IMG/VR virus record: IMGVR_UViG_3300042923_000762 | Coordinates: 1 to 63,480 of that record | DNA: 63,480 nucleotides | DNA from: a virus | Strand: one strand, 5' to 3' | Shown: positions 24,439 to 32,634 of the stretch, one piece after another | How positions within the stretch are numbered: position 1 is the stretch's first letter | Layout: each line of letters starts with the position of its first letter | Translations under genes and position numbers: made by a program | The notes under the pieces: model-generated | The model's database searches: none | What the model was told of the DNA's origin: nothing | Seen by the model: only the letters and a program-made list of their open reading frames with translations

Positions 24439-24807
24439 TTAGATTACTCCGCCGAAGCCAATAAGCACGGGGATAATGTCACCTGCAGCAGTAGCAGCTG
24501 CGAGAGCTGTACCATTCACAGTGTTAGTGGAAACTGCCGTTTTAACTGTGCCAGCAGCACCTGCAGCTACTTTAGCACCAGCAGCAATAGGAGCTTCCGC
24601 TTTAGCCATAGTCACACCATTGATCATGACTTGGCCAGCTTCTCCAGAAATAACTTCATTCTGTAAGAAACCTATTGTTTTTTCACCCGCTGCACATACA
24701 TCGAATGTATCTTCTGCGGTTACTTTAACTGCACTGTACTTCTTACCAGCCATACTAGCTGCAGCCTTTAATGAAATTGTTTGGCCTTTGATTTCATAAG
24801 CACTCAT
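24439..24807 (-). CDS. Capsid decoration protein (DUF2190/gpD-like)
   Basis: A 122-residue Ala/Gly/Val-rich beta protein, MSAYEIKGQTISLKAAASM, with CAAGEKTIGFLQNEVISGEAGQV and a C-terminal half PIAAGAKVAAGAAGTVKT. The pattern of 'GF' followed by GE..V and repeated AAGAxV strands is typical of DUF2190-like head decoration proteins. It lies between protease/scaffold and capsid genes as in lambda-like orders. It would bind on the capsid surface and stabilise it. The start follows AAGGAGGTACTAAA. Confidence 0.85.
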   Translation of the reverse strand: MSAYEIKGQTISLKAAASMAGKKYSAVKVTAEDTFDVCAAGEKTIGFLQNEVISGEAGQVMINGVTMAKAEAPIAAGAKVAAGAAGTVKTAVSTNTVNGTALAAATAAGDIIPVLIGFGGVI

Positions 24808-24838
24808 TTTAGTACCTCCTTGTTAAATTTGGGATTGA

Positions 24839-25537
24839 TTAATCTTCATTTCTGTAACGCTCGTACAGATCAGGATTAGCAGCTGCAACATTTTTAAGTG
24901 CTGTATTGTAATCCATTCCTTCGTTGTCAGCCTGAAGAGCGGTGATCTTCTGCTGCAACTCATCATATGCTGATGTAGGAGCTTCTGCACTGCCGCCATC
25001 AGAGCCAGTAGGCTTAAATGTCAAACCAACTGCGTTATTAGCTACTGTGAATAGGGATTCAATAGTAGCGAAAGCATCAGGACAAGCATTCTTGATTGTG
25101 AACAGGGCAGTTACATGGGAATCTTCGATAGGAAGATTACCTGCTGCTGTTGCAATGGTGTTTTTAAATTCACCGAAGGCTTGCTCTCTTTTTGAAGCAT
25201 CAAGAGCATCCTGAGCCAACTTAGCTGTAGCTCTTGCATCCAAAACTGCCTGTCTTGCATTTTCAGGTAAAGAATTAAGGAATGCTGCGTCCTCATCCTC
25301 TACATGATTCTGTGCTTCCAGTGTTTGGATTTTCTCATTAGCAGTGGCTAACTCACTTTCTTTCGTCTGTAAGTTAGTGGTAGCTGTAGTTAACTGATCT
25401 GTTACAGTTTGTAACTGATTAGTTAACGTAGTCAATTGTGCACCAACTTGGTTAGTTGCGTCAGCTATTGAATTATTAATCAATGTGCGTTCGTCTTCAC
25501 CAAGACTGGCTAAAAACTCTTCCAGTGTCTTTGGCAT
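24839..25537 (-). CDS. Nested scaffold protein, internal in-frame start
   Basis: An ATG at 25537 (MPKTLEEFLASLGEDERTL) inside the protease gene follows GAAGGAGGTAAAGAT at ideal spacing. It would give a separate 232-residue scaffold identical to the C-terminal part of the protease-scaffold fusion. The same arrangement is known in lambda (Nu3 within C). The body is a long coiled coil with Thr/Gln heptads and an acidic region. It would guide capsid assembly and be removed later. Inference rests on the strong site and the domain boundary. Confidence 0.75.
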   Translation of the reverse strand: MPKTLEEFLASLGEDERTLINNSIADATNQVGAQLTTLTNQLQTVTDQLTTATTNLQTKESELATANEKIQTLEAQNHVEDEDAAFLNSLPENARQAVLDARATAKLAQDALDASKREQAFGEFKNTIATAAGNLPIEDSHVTALFTIKNACPDAFATIESLFTVANNAVGLTFKPTGSDGGSAEAPTSAYDELQQKITALQADNEGMDYNTALKNVAAANPDLYERYRNED

Positions 25538-26266
25538 ATCTTTACCTCCTTCATTTTTTACAGGTGTATGATTTTGATTCTGGACCTCAGATAACTTGGC
25601 TCTCAGCTTATCTGGTTCTACGAAATTGCTAAAACAAAAATCTACACCGCCATAATTGAACATATCGTCTTGAATGTTTTTAACCATCTTATCGATTTCA
25701 TCCATCGGTGCTTCGTCTACAACATCTGCAAAACCATAAGCAAGTGCCTCATCGGCTGTTAGCCACTCCTCGTGATCAATCATCTGTGTAAGTTGCTCAT
25801 CCGTAATCTTTACCTTTATTTTGTAAGTCATACGAATAAGATCTTCTACTTTACCAAGTACTTCAATCCCTTTTGCCATATCGTGTTTATTGCCTTGTAC
25901 TTTAGACATGGGAAGATGAATCATGTATAGCCCGGAAACAGATATATGTCTAACGTCGCCTGCCATATGTATAATGGTAGCAGCGGAAGCACACATAGCT
26001 TCTGCATATGTATGCACTTCAGCCGGATGTCTCTTCAACTGTTGTGCGATAGCAATTGCGGCAAATACTTCTCCACCTCCACTATTAATGTAAACATTAA
26101 TACGTTTGGCTTCAGGATATCTCTGTAAATCTTTGATAAAGTCTTTTTCTACGACATCATATTCTGAACCAAACATTGATTTGTTTTTCATGATGTTTCC
26201 ATAAACATACATGTTCAGAATAGTTTTGTCTTTGAGGCTTGAACTCAAATTCCAAAAATTAGGCAT
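24839..26266 (-). CDS. ClpP-like prohead protease fused to scaffold
   Basis: A 475-residue protein. Residues about 15-210 form a ClpP/S49-like protease: INSGGGEVFAAIAIA (oxyanion loop), MCASAATIIHMAG with the nucleophile Ser near residue 95, and LYMIHLPMS with the His near 119. After a linker at about 225-243, residues 244-475 form a scaffold with a long coiled coil (QLTTLTNQLQTVTDQL type heptads) and an acidic C-terminus. An internal start makes the scaffold alone. It cleaves scaffold and itself during head maturation. It overlaps the portal gene start by 8 bases. Confidence 0.9.
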   Translation of the reverse strand: MPNFWNLSSSLKDKTILNMYVYGNIMKNKSMFGSEYDVVEKDFIKDLQRYPEAKRINVYINSGGGEVFAAIAIAQQLKRHPAEVHTYAEAMCASAATIIHMAGDVRHISVSGLYMIHLPMSKVQGNKHDMAKGIEVLGKVEDLIRMTYKIKVKITDEQLTQMIDHEEWLTADEALAYGFADVVDEAPMDEIDKMVKNIQDDMFNYGGVDFCFSNFVEPDKLRAKLSEVQNQNHTPVKNEGGKDMPKTLEEFLASLGEDERTLINNSIADATNQVGAQLTTLTNQLQTVTDQLTTATTNLQTKESELATANEKIQTLEAQNHVEDEDAAFLNSLPENARQAVLDARATAKLAQDALDASKREQAFGEFKNTIATAAGNLPIEDSHVTALFTIKNACPDAFATIESLFTVANNAVGLTFKPTGSDGGSAEAPTSAYDELQQKITALQADNEGMDYNTALKNVAAANPDLYERYRNED

Positions 26267-27698
26267 CTTTTTTACCTCCCTCTGTTACATCGTCATTGCT
26301 TGGATCATCTTTGGGATCCTTAGGGGGCTCAGTAGGTGTTGTAGCTGCCTTTTTTGCTATTTCACGACTTTCATCGTCTTCCTCTGCTTCAGGTAAATTA
26401 GCTACTTTACGTAGATAATTCTCTAAATCGAGGTCGGGGAATAAAGGCATCTTTGCTCCTGATAGAGCTCTTATGTAATCACCAAGTTCTTTTAGATCTG
26501 GTGCAATGACTGAAGTTACTTTAATCTTGGGAAGTTTCTTAACTTTGAAGGTATTTAATGCAAACAAACGCGGAATTGCGATTTCATTGAAAATGTCTAC
26601 TGTGTTTGAAAGTTGGGCATCCAATGCGGCAGCCAACATACTTTGTTTTACTTTTGCTAAAGCAAAAGAACCAACTTTGTCGGCGCCTAACATTACAATA
26701 TCAGCTAACATTGTAATGGCAATACGTTGATCGTAGCGATTGATGATTGCATTTGTATCAAATTGTCTTGAACTTTTTGAACTGAGAAGTTCTAAAGTCC
26801 ATCCAAAAGGAAGAACCACACCTTCATTGCGGTCTCTTCTGATACTGGTTACTAGTTGTAAAGCATTGTTCTTTGCTGTGATAGCCTGTTGATTACTAAC
26901 ATCAAAGATATCAACGCCATCTGGAGTAGTGACCACAGGCAAACCAGCCAGGTCCCTCTCAATCCCTATCCCCTCTACCTCTTCAATATGCTTCTTAAAG
27001 AACCAAGGGCGATATGCTCCGCGCAAAAATGACTTACCCTCAGGGTTGTTTCTTGCGGTAGTGGTTCTAAATAACAAACCTCGTTCAATAGGAATAAATA
27101 CAGTACCGTGATCGGTATACTGATGCATTCCTCTGATGCTACCTAAATCATCAATTTCCCAGGAGTGTAATGTTCTTTGCGATCTACCTGCAATTTTACG
27201 CCAACCAATACGATTATCATCATACTTACTTGTCATATTTTTGTTCTTATCACCTGTTCGTTTCTTATAAACAATCTCATGATAAGACCACCCATATTCA
27301 AAGAAAGATAAAATGTCATCGACTAAGGAAGACCAGGTCATGTTCAAGTCATTCATACATGACTTTAAAAATTCCTCTGCTTCTAAATCTTCGGGAGAGT
27401 CTGAAGCAGCTTCCGTTGTCCAAGTAACATTTCGTATTAATTGTCTAGAAACCATTAAAATTGCGGTAATTACGGGGTCATTATTGCTCATTTCTTGATA
27501 AATTTCACCAGCTCTAGGCCAGCGTAATTTAGGAAGAAATTCTTCGGAAATCCATCCAGAATTGGCACTTAATCCGGAATTTCCTTTCTCGCTGAAATCA
27601 GGAGATTGTACTTTACTCGGAGCTGCCAAAGGGATTTCTTTGGATTCTTGTGTGGGCTCTTGAGGTGGTGGAGCTGTTTTGTTATTGAATATACCCAA
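26259..27698 (-). CDS. Portal protein (DUF935/Mu gp29-like)
   Basis: A portal of about 480 residues. The N-terminus is Pro-rich; then come SGWISEEFLPKLRWPRAGEIYQEM, NNDPVITAILMVSRQLIRNV and FFEYGWSYHEIVYKK, a pattern of the DUF935/Mu-like portal family. After ERDLAGLPVVTTPDGVD come the wing and stem helices, and the C-terminus is acidic, EAEEDDESREIAKKA. The start is uncertain: TTG at 27698 has the better distance to GGGAGG; GTG at 27707 overlaps the terminase stop. It forms the dodecameric ring for DNA entry. Confidence 0.88.
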   Translation of the reverse strand: MGIFNNKTAPPPQEPTQESKEIPLAAPSKVQSPDFSEKGNSGLSANSGWISEEFLPKLRWPRAGEIYQEMSNNDPVITAILMVSRQLIRNVTWTTEAASDSPEDLEAEEFLKSCMNDLNMTWSSLVDDILSFFEYGWSYHEIVYKKRTGDKNKNMTSKYDDNRIGWRKIAGRSQRTLHSWEIDDLGSIRGMHQYTDHGTVFIPIERGLLFRTTTARNNPEGKSFLRGAYRPWFFKKHIEEVEGIGIERDLAGLPVVTTPDGVDIFDVSNQQAITAKNNALQLVTSIRRDRNEGVVLPFGWTLELLSSKSSRQFDTNAIINRYDQRIAITMLADIVMLGADKVGSFALAKVKQSMLAAALDAQLSNTVDIFNEIAIPRLFALNTFKVKKLPKIKVTSVIAPDLKELGDYIRALSGAKMPLFPDLDLENYLRKVANLPEAEEDDESREIAKKAATTPTEPPKDPKDDPSNDDVTEGGKKDA

Positions 27699-27703
27699 AA
27701 TTC

Positions 27704-29221
27704 TCACCTCCCGAAATTACTATATGAAAAATATCCGGCTCCGAGATCATTCTCAGAAGCGAATACGTTTTCAACTTCTTCATTCTTGTGTAGAATGAGT
27801 GGCGCACCATTAGGTTTAGGAGCTCCTAACTCGTTAAACGCGCCTGAGAACCCGTCGACAAGATCGTCGTGGATTCCTCCTGGGAAAGACTCTGCTTCAC
27901 TGAAGAATTTGTCAATGTTACGGCATCCGCGAAGGTACTTTATTTGACCTCTTTCAGCGGCAGCAGAAGCTTGTTTGGCTCTTGTTGCTTTATCACCTGT
28001 TGTATGATTTCCATCATAATTGTATCCTTGGAATAGTGTACGTTGCTTTAAGCTAATTACACCGATACCTGAGGAACCAGGTTCTTGCTCTTCTCGGATT
28101 AATGTACTATGCCCATCTGCAATAGCGATATTCTTTTGAATTTTCTCAGTGCCTTCTGGGCGCATTTGTACATGTTCTATGTCTTCTATGTAGTAGATAC
28201 CTTGGTACTCACTCATTAATACACCTGCAGTAAAGTCAGGTTCGTTGGATTTGTTTTTCTTCTTAGCCTTTTCAGGATCGGAAGCGGCCATATCCCAATA
28301 TCTAATACGCCTTCTACCTGGAGGCAAGAAATCAACCGCCTGAAACCAATCCCTTTTAAACATATTACCTTTACGTACTATTTCCCAGTTACCATCGCGA
28401 AGACGTGTTCTAGTAACAGGATCTAGTTCGTTAAGTGACTCCTCATACTCTTTTTTATCCAGGTATGGATTATCATCTAAGCCAGCTGGGATAAAGATAC
28501 GGCCCTTTGCAGGACCTTCATCAATGTATCGGGTTTTAACCCAAATACCACTATCATCATCCGGAGGATTGCTTGCACCTCTAACTCTTAATGGTACGTT
28601 GAATCCTTTAAGACGACGAAGTCGGGAGAACATGTAAATGTAATTGGACTTATCGAAGTGAGTTAACTCATCGAAGCCAATATACTGGTACTCACCGCCC
28701 TGATAGTTATACTTATCATTAACACCTTCTAAGTAACCGAACTGTAAAATAGAGATGGTTTCTTTATGGGGCCCGTAAGCCTGCTGAAATTCCATCTTCT
28801 TTTCTTTGTCGTTCCAACGTACGTCATTATGAGGAAATAACCAATCTTTTGCTCTATCAATAAGAGCTCCAGGTTTAGTTAAGTCGGCGTATGTCTTACG
28901 AAAGATAATGCCTGCGTATCCCTTAACTCCTACATACTGCAAGCCTCCCATAAGGAGTGCATCTGATTTACCTCCACCAGCTGCTCCACCATAAAATGCC
29001 TCTTTGCAATTCAGGAGGAGGAAGGCCGATTGCTTAGGAGTTGGTACATGAGGGATGTATTTATTCATTTTAGGCGTAAGCAGCCTTTGGAGGTCCATTA
29101 AATCCGAGTGTCTGATCTGTTTGAGATCGATATTTCCCATCGGGGTATTCTGAACGAAATCTTGAATACCTAACTTTTGTTCTGCTGCTAACCCCTCAAA
29201 ACCACTAATTGGTTTAGCCAT
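27704..29221 (-). CDS. terL: Terminase large subunit
   Basis: A 505-residue packaging motor. The ATPase has Walker A CKEAFYGGAAGGGKSDALL near residue 80 and Walker B IGFDELTHFDKSNY with the catalytic Glu; coupling motif RGASNPP follows. The nuclease domain shows WDMAASDPEKAKK with the first acidic residue, and a late HDDLVDGFSGAFNEL with the last Asp residues, as in Terminase_6C proteins. The start at 29221 (MAKPISGFEGL) follows GGAGGATGATATTA and overlaps the upstream gene by 8 bases. It cuts and translocates phage DNA into the prohead. Confidence 0.95.
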   Translation of the reverse strand: MAKPISGFEGLAAEQKLGIQDFVQNTPMGNIDLKQIRHSDLMDLQRLLTPKMNKYIPHVPTPKQSAFLLLNCKEAFYGGAAGGGKSDALLMGGLQYVGVKGYAGIIFRKTYADLTKPGALIDRAKDWLFPHNDVRWNDKEKKMEFQQAYGPHKETISILQFGYLEGVNDKYNYQGGEYQYIGFDELTHFDKSNYIYMFSRLRRLKGFNVPLRVRGASNPPDDDSGIWVKTRYIDEGPAKGRIFIPAGLDDNPYLDKKEYEESLNELDPVTRTRLRDGNWEIVRKGNMFKRDWFQAVDFLPPGRRRIRYWDMAASDPEKAKKKNKSNEPDFTAGVLMSEYQGIYYIEDIEHVQMRPEGTEKIQKNIAIADGHSTLIREEQEPGSSGIGVISLKQRTLFQGYNYDGNHTTGDKATRAKQASAAAERGQIKYLRGCRNIDKFFSEAESFPGGIHDDLVDGFSGAFNELGAPKPNGAPLILHKNEEVENVFASENDLGAGYFSYSNFGR

Positions 29222-30338
29222 TAATATCATCCTCCTCAACAATTGGAGCATCTATGATACCATCGTCAACTAACTCTGAGTTAACTGCAGTAGCCATAGC
29301 TCCACTGGCTTGTAACACGTGAAGGATAGATAAGAGGTTCTTCTCATCTTTGAGATTCTCCTGTAGCTGCCGTTCTACAGCACTCGCGCCGCCTTGTGTA
29401 TTGCCCCCAATACTGGCGTTGACATTCATCATTTGGTCCGCCTTATTATTGGTCGTGGTGTTGTATATCGACAATGTAGTCTGATTGGCAGCTACAGAAG
29501 ATCCTGGTTTATCACCCTGTAAGCCTAAACTTACACGGCTCATTTTGAAAGCTAATTCAGCCAAAGAGATAGCATCCTTTGGTGTGATGTTATTTGCCTG
29601 TTTGGTTAAGAATTCGGTAGCAGTCTTAAATAATGCATTAGCAGCTTTAAGGTGATCCGATTCAAGAATCTGTATTTGCTGTTGGCGACGTTTCTGGATT
29701 TGAACTTCCATGTACCTATCATAGAGGGTACATCTATCTGTCCAAGAATATAACTTAGCCAACGTAGTTAGTAACTTTCCGGGTAAACTTAACATTGTAG
29801 CTAAGCCCCCTATGGTGCGGCGGAGGATTACATATTCTCCGTTATCAAGCATCGAATAGCGCATATCGCGATACATTTTAAATACATTGTAAAAATCAAT
29901 ACGCTCTCCTCCAAGGCGTTCCCAGATCGGAAGGCCCTCAATTGTTGGAAAGTAATCAATACTCTCAATTTTGTCTACGGAACGCTGGATTACGTCCTCG
30001 GTGAGGTCGTTTACGTTTTCTATGTAAGGGATTTGTTCAGCAATAAGCGTAGGTTTCACTATTGCCACAATATCGTCTTTATTTAAGTTTTGCTGTAATT
30101 GGCATACTATTTTAGCAAGTTTCTGCAAGTACGCAGTAACTTCAAGGGTTCTTAAAGCGGAACACTGATTCACCTGTTCAGGTGAAACGTTAAACTTTAA
30201 CGTACCAGTAGTATAGCCTGCGAAGCCAGCGTATTTATTCTGATTTTCTTCTAGTGGTGTTGGAAGCAAGCTAACGTTGCCGCTTTGACTACCCTCAAGA
30301 AATGTAAAGTCTGGTGCTAATTGACTTAGTGCTTGCAT
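29214..30338 (-). CDS. Putative small terminase / packaging-associated protein, 374 aa
   Basis: First gene of the late operon. Start at 30338 (MQALSQLAPDFTFLEGSQ) follows TGGAGGTGAATCGA. Residues 60-200 are helical (SALRTLEVTAYLQKLAKIVCQLQQNL). Residues 215-310 form further helices (KRRQQQIQILESDHLKAANALF, then DAISLAELAFKMSRVSLGL). The C-terminus is Gln/Asn-rich then acidic (SELVDDGIIDAPIVEEDDING). Its place directly before terL fits the small terminase subunit, but it is longer than usual and I see no clear HTH. It may be an unusual small terminase or a fusion. Confidence 0.65.
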   Translation of the reverse strand: MQALSQLAPDFTFLEGSQSGNVSLLPTPLEENQNKYAGFAGYTTGTLKFNVSPEQVNQCSALRTLEVTAYLQKLAKIVCQLQQNLNKDDIVAIVKPTLIAEQIPYIENVNDLTEDVIQRSVDKIESIDYFPTIEGLPIWERLGGERIDFYNVFKMYRDMRYSMLDNGEYVILRRTIGGLATMLSLPGKLLTTLAKLYSWTDRCTLYDRYMEVQIQKRRQQQIQILESDHLKAANALFKTATEFLTKQANNITPKDAISLAELAFKMSRVSLGLQGDKPGSSVAANQTTLSIYNTTTNNKADQMMNVNASIGGNTQGGASAVERQLQENLKDEKNLLSILHVLQASGAMATAVNSELVDDGIIDAPIVEEDDING

Positions 30339-30417
30339 TCGATTCACCTCCAATTCTGTATTTGTAACAAGCGAAGCTGTTAAGACGTTTGGTTCCGTCT
30401 ATCAATCTCCCTATATT

Positions 30418-30450
30418 AATATAATACGAAAAATTCTAGTATTATTAACG
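30418..30450 (-). promoter_or_regulatory. CGTTAA-class promoter of the late structural operon
   Basis: On the minus strand CGTTAAT (30450-30444), then exactly 17 bases between GTTAAT and TATTAT, then TATTATATT (30426-30418). It is one of seven near-identical promoters in the genome and is placed 80 bases before the first late gene. The leader can form a hairpin AGACG/CGTCT near 30396-30380. Confidence 0.8.
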
Positions 30451-30848
30451 TAGGAGACAAAGAATATTTTAAAATTTTGTTATTTTGTTCCGTAGGCGCT
30501 CTGAGTAACCCTTTACTTGTACATGTGACGGAGTACGTTAATATGTAATAAAATCTTGTTGTCTCCAGTGTTTTACATTTTGGCCCTTGTTGGGTATTTT
30601 TAAAACCTGTTTTATCCCTTGTTCGTGTATTTTGGAATCGCTACGCATGCCCAGTGTCACATCATTGGACATAACATGTGTCTCCAGATTAACGAGAGGA
30701 AATGTACGCCAGGACCCTAAGGGCCGCGTCGTAGGAGAAAGTACTGCGATGCTTTTCTAGGAATCGGTTACTCTTGGAATCGATTACTCTATTATCACAT
30801 TAATTGATCACTACTCTTCTCTTTTAATGAATGAATCTCTATAATTAA

Positions 30849-30910
30849 TTCATCCTTTTTTGATAGGAATAGTCTACATATTTTATTTCATCCTTTATTG
30901 ATATGAATAG
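30849..30910 (+). repeat. Two direct repeats of 24 bases
   Basis: TTCATCCTTT-T-TTGATAGGAATAG at 30849-30872 recurs as TTCATCCTTT-A-TTGATATGAATAG at 30887-30910, differing at two positions, with starts 38 bases apart. The spacing is close to 3.6 helical turns. They lie in the noncoding control region and could be operator or iteron sites. Confidence 0.7.
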
Positions 30911-31009
30911 AATAGTTTCTAAGAGTAATCATATCTATCCTCTATGACATAGATGTCATATATGATATAGATGTATAACTTAATCCCCTCTATATATTCC
31001 TACTATTCT

Positions 31010-31100
31010 TATAGGGATATATGTATATAGGTATATATCTATATGGATATATCATAGTATCTATAGAGGTATTATATACCTATATAGATATATCCCTATA
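31010..31100. repeat. 27-base inverted repeat, cruciform candidate
   Basis: The arm TATAGGGATATAT-G-TATATAGGTATAT (31010-31036) is repeated inverted at 31074-31100 with one mismatch. The 37-base centre is itself AT-rich and partly palindromic. Such a structure can extrude as a cruciform under supercoiling and is typical of origins or regulatory switch regions. It lies 166 bases before an early promoter. Confidence 0.75.
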
Positions 31101-31265
31101 GAATAGAGGTCTCTATATAGAGGTTAATAGGTTAGTGGAGTAGACCCGGAGCTTACCCGGGCTGGGACTGTCGCGGGGTACTCAATTAACGGAGCAATCT
31201 GACAGACGCAAATATCTCTAAACCGATTGAGTAAATATCACAACAATTTTATATCAATTTGGGGA

Positions 31266-31294
31266 TTGACATTTTAATGAAATTATTATATAAT
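31266..31294 (+). promoter_or_regulatory. Host-type early promoter A1
   Basis: TTGACA (31266-31271), 17 bases, TATAAT (31289-31294): perfect consensus for a vegetative sigma factor. The -10 is half of the palindrome TATAATTAATTATA, followed by AAGATAA, an arrangement shared with promoters at 33894 and 51214. It drives the first HTH-repeat gene. Confidence 0.92.
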
Positions 31295-31300
31295 TAATTA

Positions 31301-31326
31301 TAAGATAAAGGAAATACATTATCTTA
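31301..31326 (+). promoter_or_regulatory. 5'-leader hairpin of the first HTH-repeat mRNA
   Basis: TAAGATAA (31301-31308) and TTATCTTA (31319-31326) form a perfect 8-bp stem with a 10-base loop right at the expected transcript start. A matching hairpin occurs at 33930-33949. A 5' stem at the mRNA end could protect it from 5'-end-dependent decay. Confidence 0.7.
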
Positions 31327-31366
31327 CCAATCCAAATCAATCAAATCAAATTAGGAGGTCACAAAG

Positions 31367-31687
31367 ATGACAAACAACGAAATTAAAGCAATCGTATCAA
31401 CAGAGGGTTCAAAATCAAAGAAAATGATCGCTCTTTATAATGGCGGGATGGAAATCAAAGATATCGCGGAATTAATGGGTACCAGATATAATTTCGTATA
31501 CAATGTAGTTTCCAACTACACCCGAATCAATGATGTGGAATTAAGAACCAATAAGGGTGGCGATTCAAAGAAAAATCAAATTATCTCATTAATCGCGCAG
31601 GGATTGAGCAATACCGAAATATCCAAAATTACCAAATCCAATTACAACTACGTATATAAGATCGCAAAGGAACTTACTAGTAAGTAA
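31367..31687 (+). CDS. Tandem HTH-repeat protein 1 (two repeats)
   Basis: A 106-residue protein made almost wholly of two copies of a 35-40-residue unit: residues about 17-53 (KSKKMIALYNGGMEIKDIA, then RYNFVYNVV) and 64-103 (SKKNQIISLIAQGLSNTEIS, then NYNYVYKIA). Each unit reads as a helix, a Gly turn, a recognition-like helix and a Y-x-x-VY-x-x-x-K end, the pattern of a HTH DNA-binding domain. Two homologues occur at 34004 and 49342. It is the first early gene, with a perfect promoter and a leader hairpin. Likely role: DNA binding at repeated sites, in regulation or genome organisation. No named family is certain. Confidence 0.8.
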   Translation: MTNNEIKAIVSTEGSKSKKMIALYNGGMEIKDIAELMGTRYNFVYNVVSNYTRINDVELRTNKGGDSKKNQIISLIAQGLSNTEISKITKSNYNYVYKIAKELTSK

Positions 31688-31694
31688 TAACAAA

Positions 31695-31714
31695 GGGGGG
31701 TCGCAAGACCCCCC
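31695..31714 (+). terminator. GC hairpin after HTH-repeat gene 1
   Basis: GGGGGGTC (31695-31702), loop GCAA, GACCCCCC (31707-31714), followed by further C residues in a run of 11 C. No T run follows, so it may act as a 3'-end stabiliser or partial terminator. A comparable hairpin follows HTH-repeat gene 2. Confidence 0.6.
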
Positions 31715-31739
31715 CCCCCAAGGGGAGAAAGGATAAAAT

Positions 31740-31952
31740 ATGGAATTTGCAAAAGTAGGTTCTCAGAATAAAGTACTAAAAGGAGAAAGAAGATTACGTA
31801 TAGAAGAAATATTAGGCACAAAGTTAAGTGAGCATGAATATAAGCATCTTATTTCGGGTTGGTATTGGTTTTATTGTGAATATGAAAGATATGCCAATAC
31901 ACCAATAGTGGACATTCTTATTAAAGAATGGTTACCGGAAATTAGAAAATAG
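31740..31952 (+). CDS. Hypothetical protein, 70 aa
   Basis: Starts MEFAKVGSQNKVLKGERRLRIEEI after GGAGAAAGGATAAA. It is rich in aromatic residues (HLISGWYWFYCEYERYANTP), with a helical C-terminus (DILIKEWLPEIRK). No family recognised. It follows the first HTH-repeat gene in the same early unit and precedes two overlapping small genes. Probably an early host-takeover protein, but that is only inferred from position. Confidence 0.6.
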   Translation: MEFAKVGSQNKVLKGERRLRIEEILGTKLSEHEYKHLISGWYWFYCEYERYANTPIVDILIKEWLPEIRK

Positions 31953-31972
31953 TGTCCAAAGGAGGATGCAAT

Positions 31973-32128
31973 ATGAGTAGAGCTTCACAGGGAGGAAACC
32001 CCTTTATAAACCAGTATAAGAGAACAATGAGAGCAGGAAAAATAATATTATATTCGAAGGGAGAACATGGCGATGTTCGGGATAAGTTTATTATTAAGAG
32101 GATTAGGATTCAAAGTGAAGAAGACTGA
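31973..32128 (+). CDS. Hypothetical basic protein, 51 aa
   Basis: Starts MSRASQGGNPFINQYKRTMRAG after AAAGGAGGATGCAAT, a strong site. It is very basic and ends IKRIRIQSEED. Its second half overlaps the next gene by 62 bases in a different frame, so one of the two may be the less used product. Function unknown; a small nucleic-acid-binding peptide is possible from its charge. Confidence 0.5.
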   Translation: MSRASQGGNPFINQYKRTMRAGKIILYSKGEHGDVRDKFIIKRIRIQSEED

Positions 32129-32315
32129 GATTTGGCGTAAAGGTAAGGAAACATTTATTATGGGTAATAGTGAGGAACCGGACAAAAATAAGAAGACCAA
32201 AATTACATATGTCAATGGTAGTACACTTAAGAACTTTTATCTACCACAGGACGAACAAGCCTTTAGGCAATTCGTAGACTCCACAAGGGAGGCTGCGGCA
32301 ACGAAACGCCGATGA
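32067..32315 (+). CDS. Hypothetical protein, 82 aa
   Basis: Starts MAMFGISLLLRGLGFKVKKTEIW after GAAGGGAGAAC. The N-terminus is hydrophobic for about 12 residues and then basic. The middle KITYVNGSTLKNFYLPQDEQ looks like a small beta unit, and the C-terminus is helical and basic. It overlaps the 51-residue gene. The terminator 40 bases downstream ends the early unit. No family recognised. Confidence 0.6.
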   Translation: MAMFGISLLLRGLGFKVKKTEIWRKGKETFIMGNSEEPDKNKKTKITYVNGSTLKNFYLPQDEQAFRQFVDSTREAAATKRR

Positions 32316-32356
32316 TAATAGCCAACACCACATATTTGTGATTTGATAGATTGGGA

Positions 32357-32383
32357 AGAGGAGGAGTGATTCTCCTCCTTTTC
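32357..32383 (+). terminator. Terminator of the first early unit
   Basis: GAGGAG and CTCCTC form the stem around TGATT, and TTTTC follows. It lies 40 bases after the stop of the 82-residue gene. Confidence 0.85.
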
Positions 32384-32389
32384 ATGTGC

Positions 32390-32630
32390 ATATTAGGGAG
32401 AGCGGAGTGGGCCAGGTTGGCCCGGGGCACCCGGTCTCGAGGGCATGCGAGGCGGACTTGGCGCACCATAGTGTGTGTTGCCGCTCGCGATGCCCAAAGA
32501 ACGACCCGCCCGGGTCCGCTCGGGGCCCACTCCGACCGCCCATAAAACCCTGCAGACGGGCGATACGGTGAACTACTCCTAGCGCCCATAAAACAGCATA
32601 GATGAGTCCCAACTCAATGGGCTCATCCTT
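32390..32630. other. GC-rich island 1
   Basis: A noncoding block far richer in GC than its surroundings. It includes GAGTGGGCCAGGTTGGCCC (about 32405-32423), two minus-strand TTTTATGGGCG motifs (near 32538 and 32582), and a stem GATGAG/CTCATC (32611-32616 and 32631-32626 region). Similar islands lie at 33565-33830 and 35225-35400. Nothing here reads as a credible gene. Confidence 0.55.
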
Positions 32631-32634
32631 AGTA

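Larger units (their letters stand above)
30451..31265. other. Noncoding control region with repeats
   Basis: About 0.8 kb without a credible gene between the divergent late and early units. It contains direct repeats GGAATCGGTTACTCT/GGAATCGATTACTCT (30760-30791), a pair of 24-base direct repeats beginning TTCATCCTTT (30849-30872 and 30887-30910), an inverted match AGAGTAATC (near 30920), and a very AT-rich segment with long inverted repeats (31010-31100). It could hold an origin, operators or both. Confidence 0.6.

Noticed and set aside
32395-32600. Several open frames in GC-rich island 1
   Set aside because: GC-rich DNA has few stop codons by chance. None has a ribosome binding site, and both strands show equal frames.
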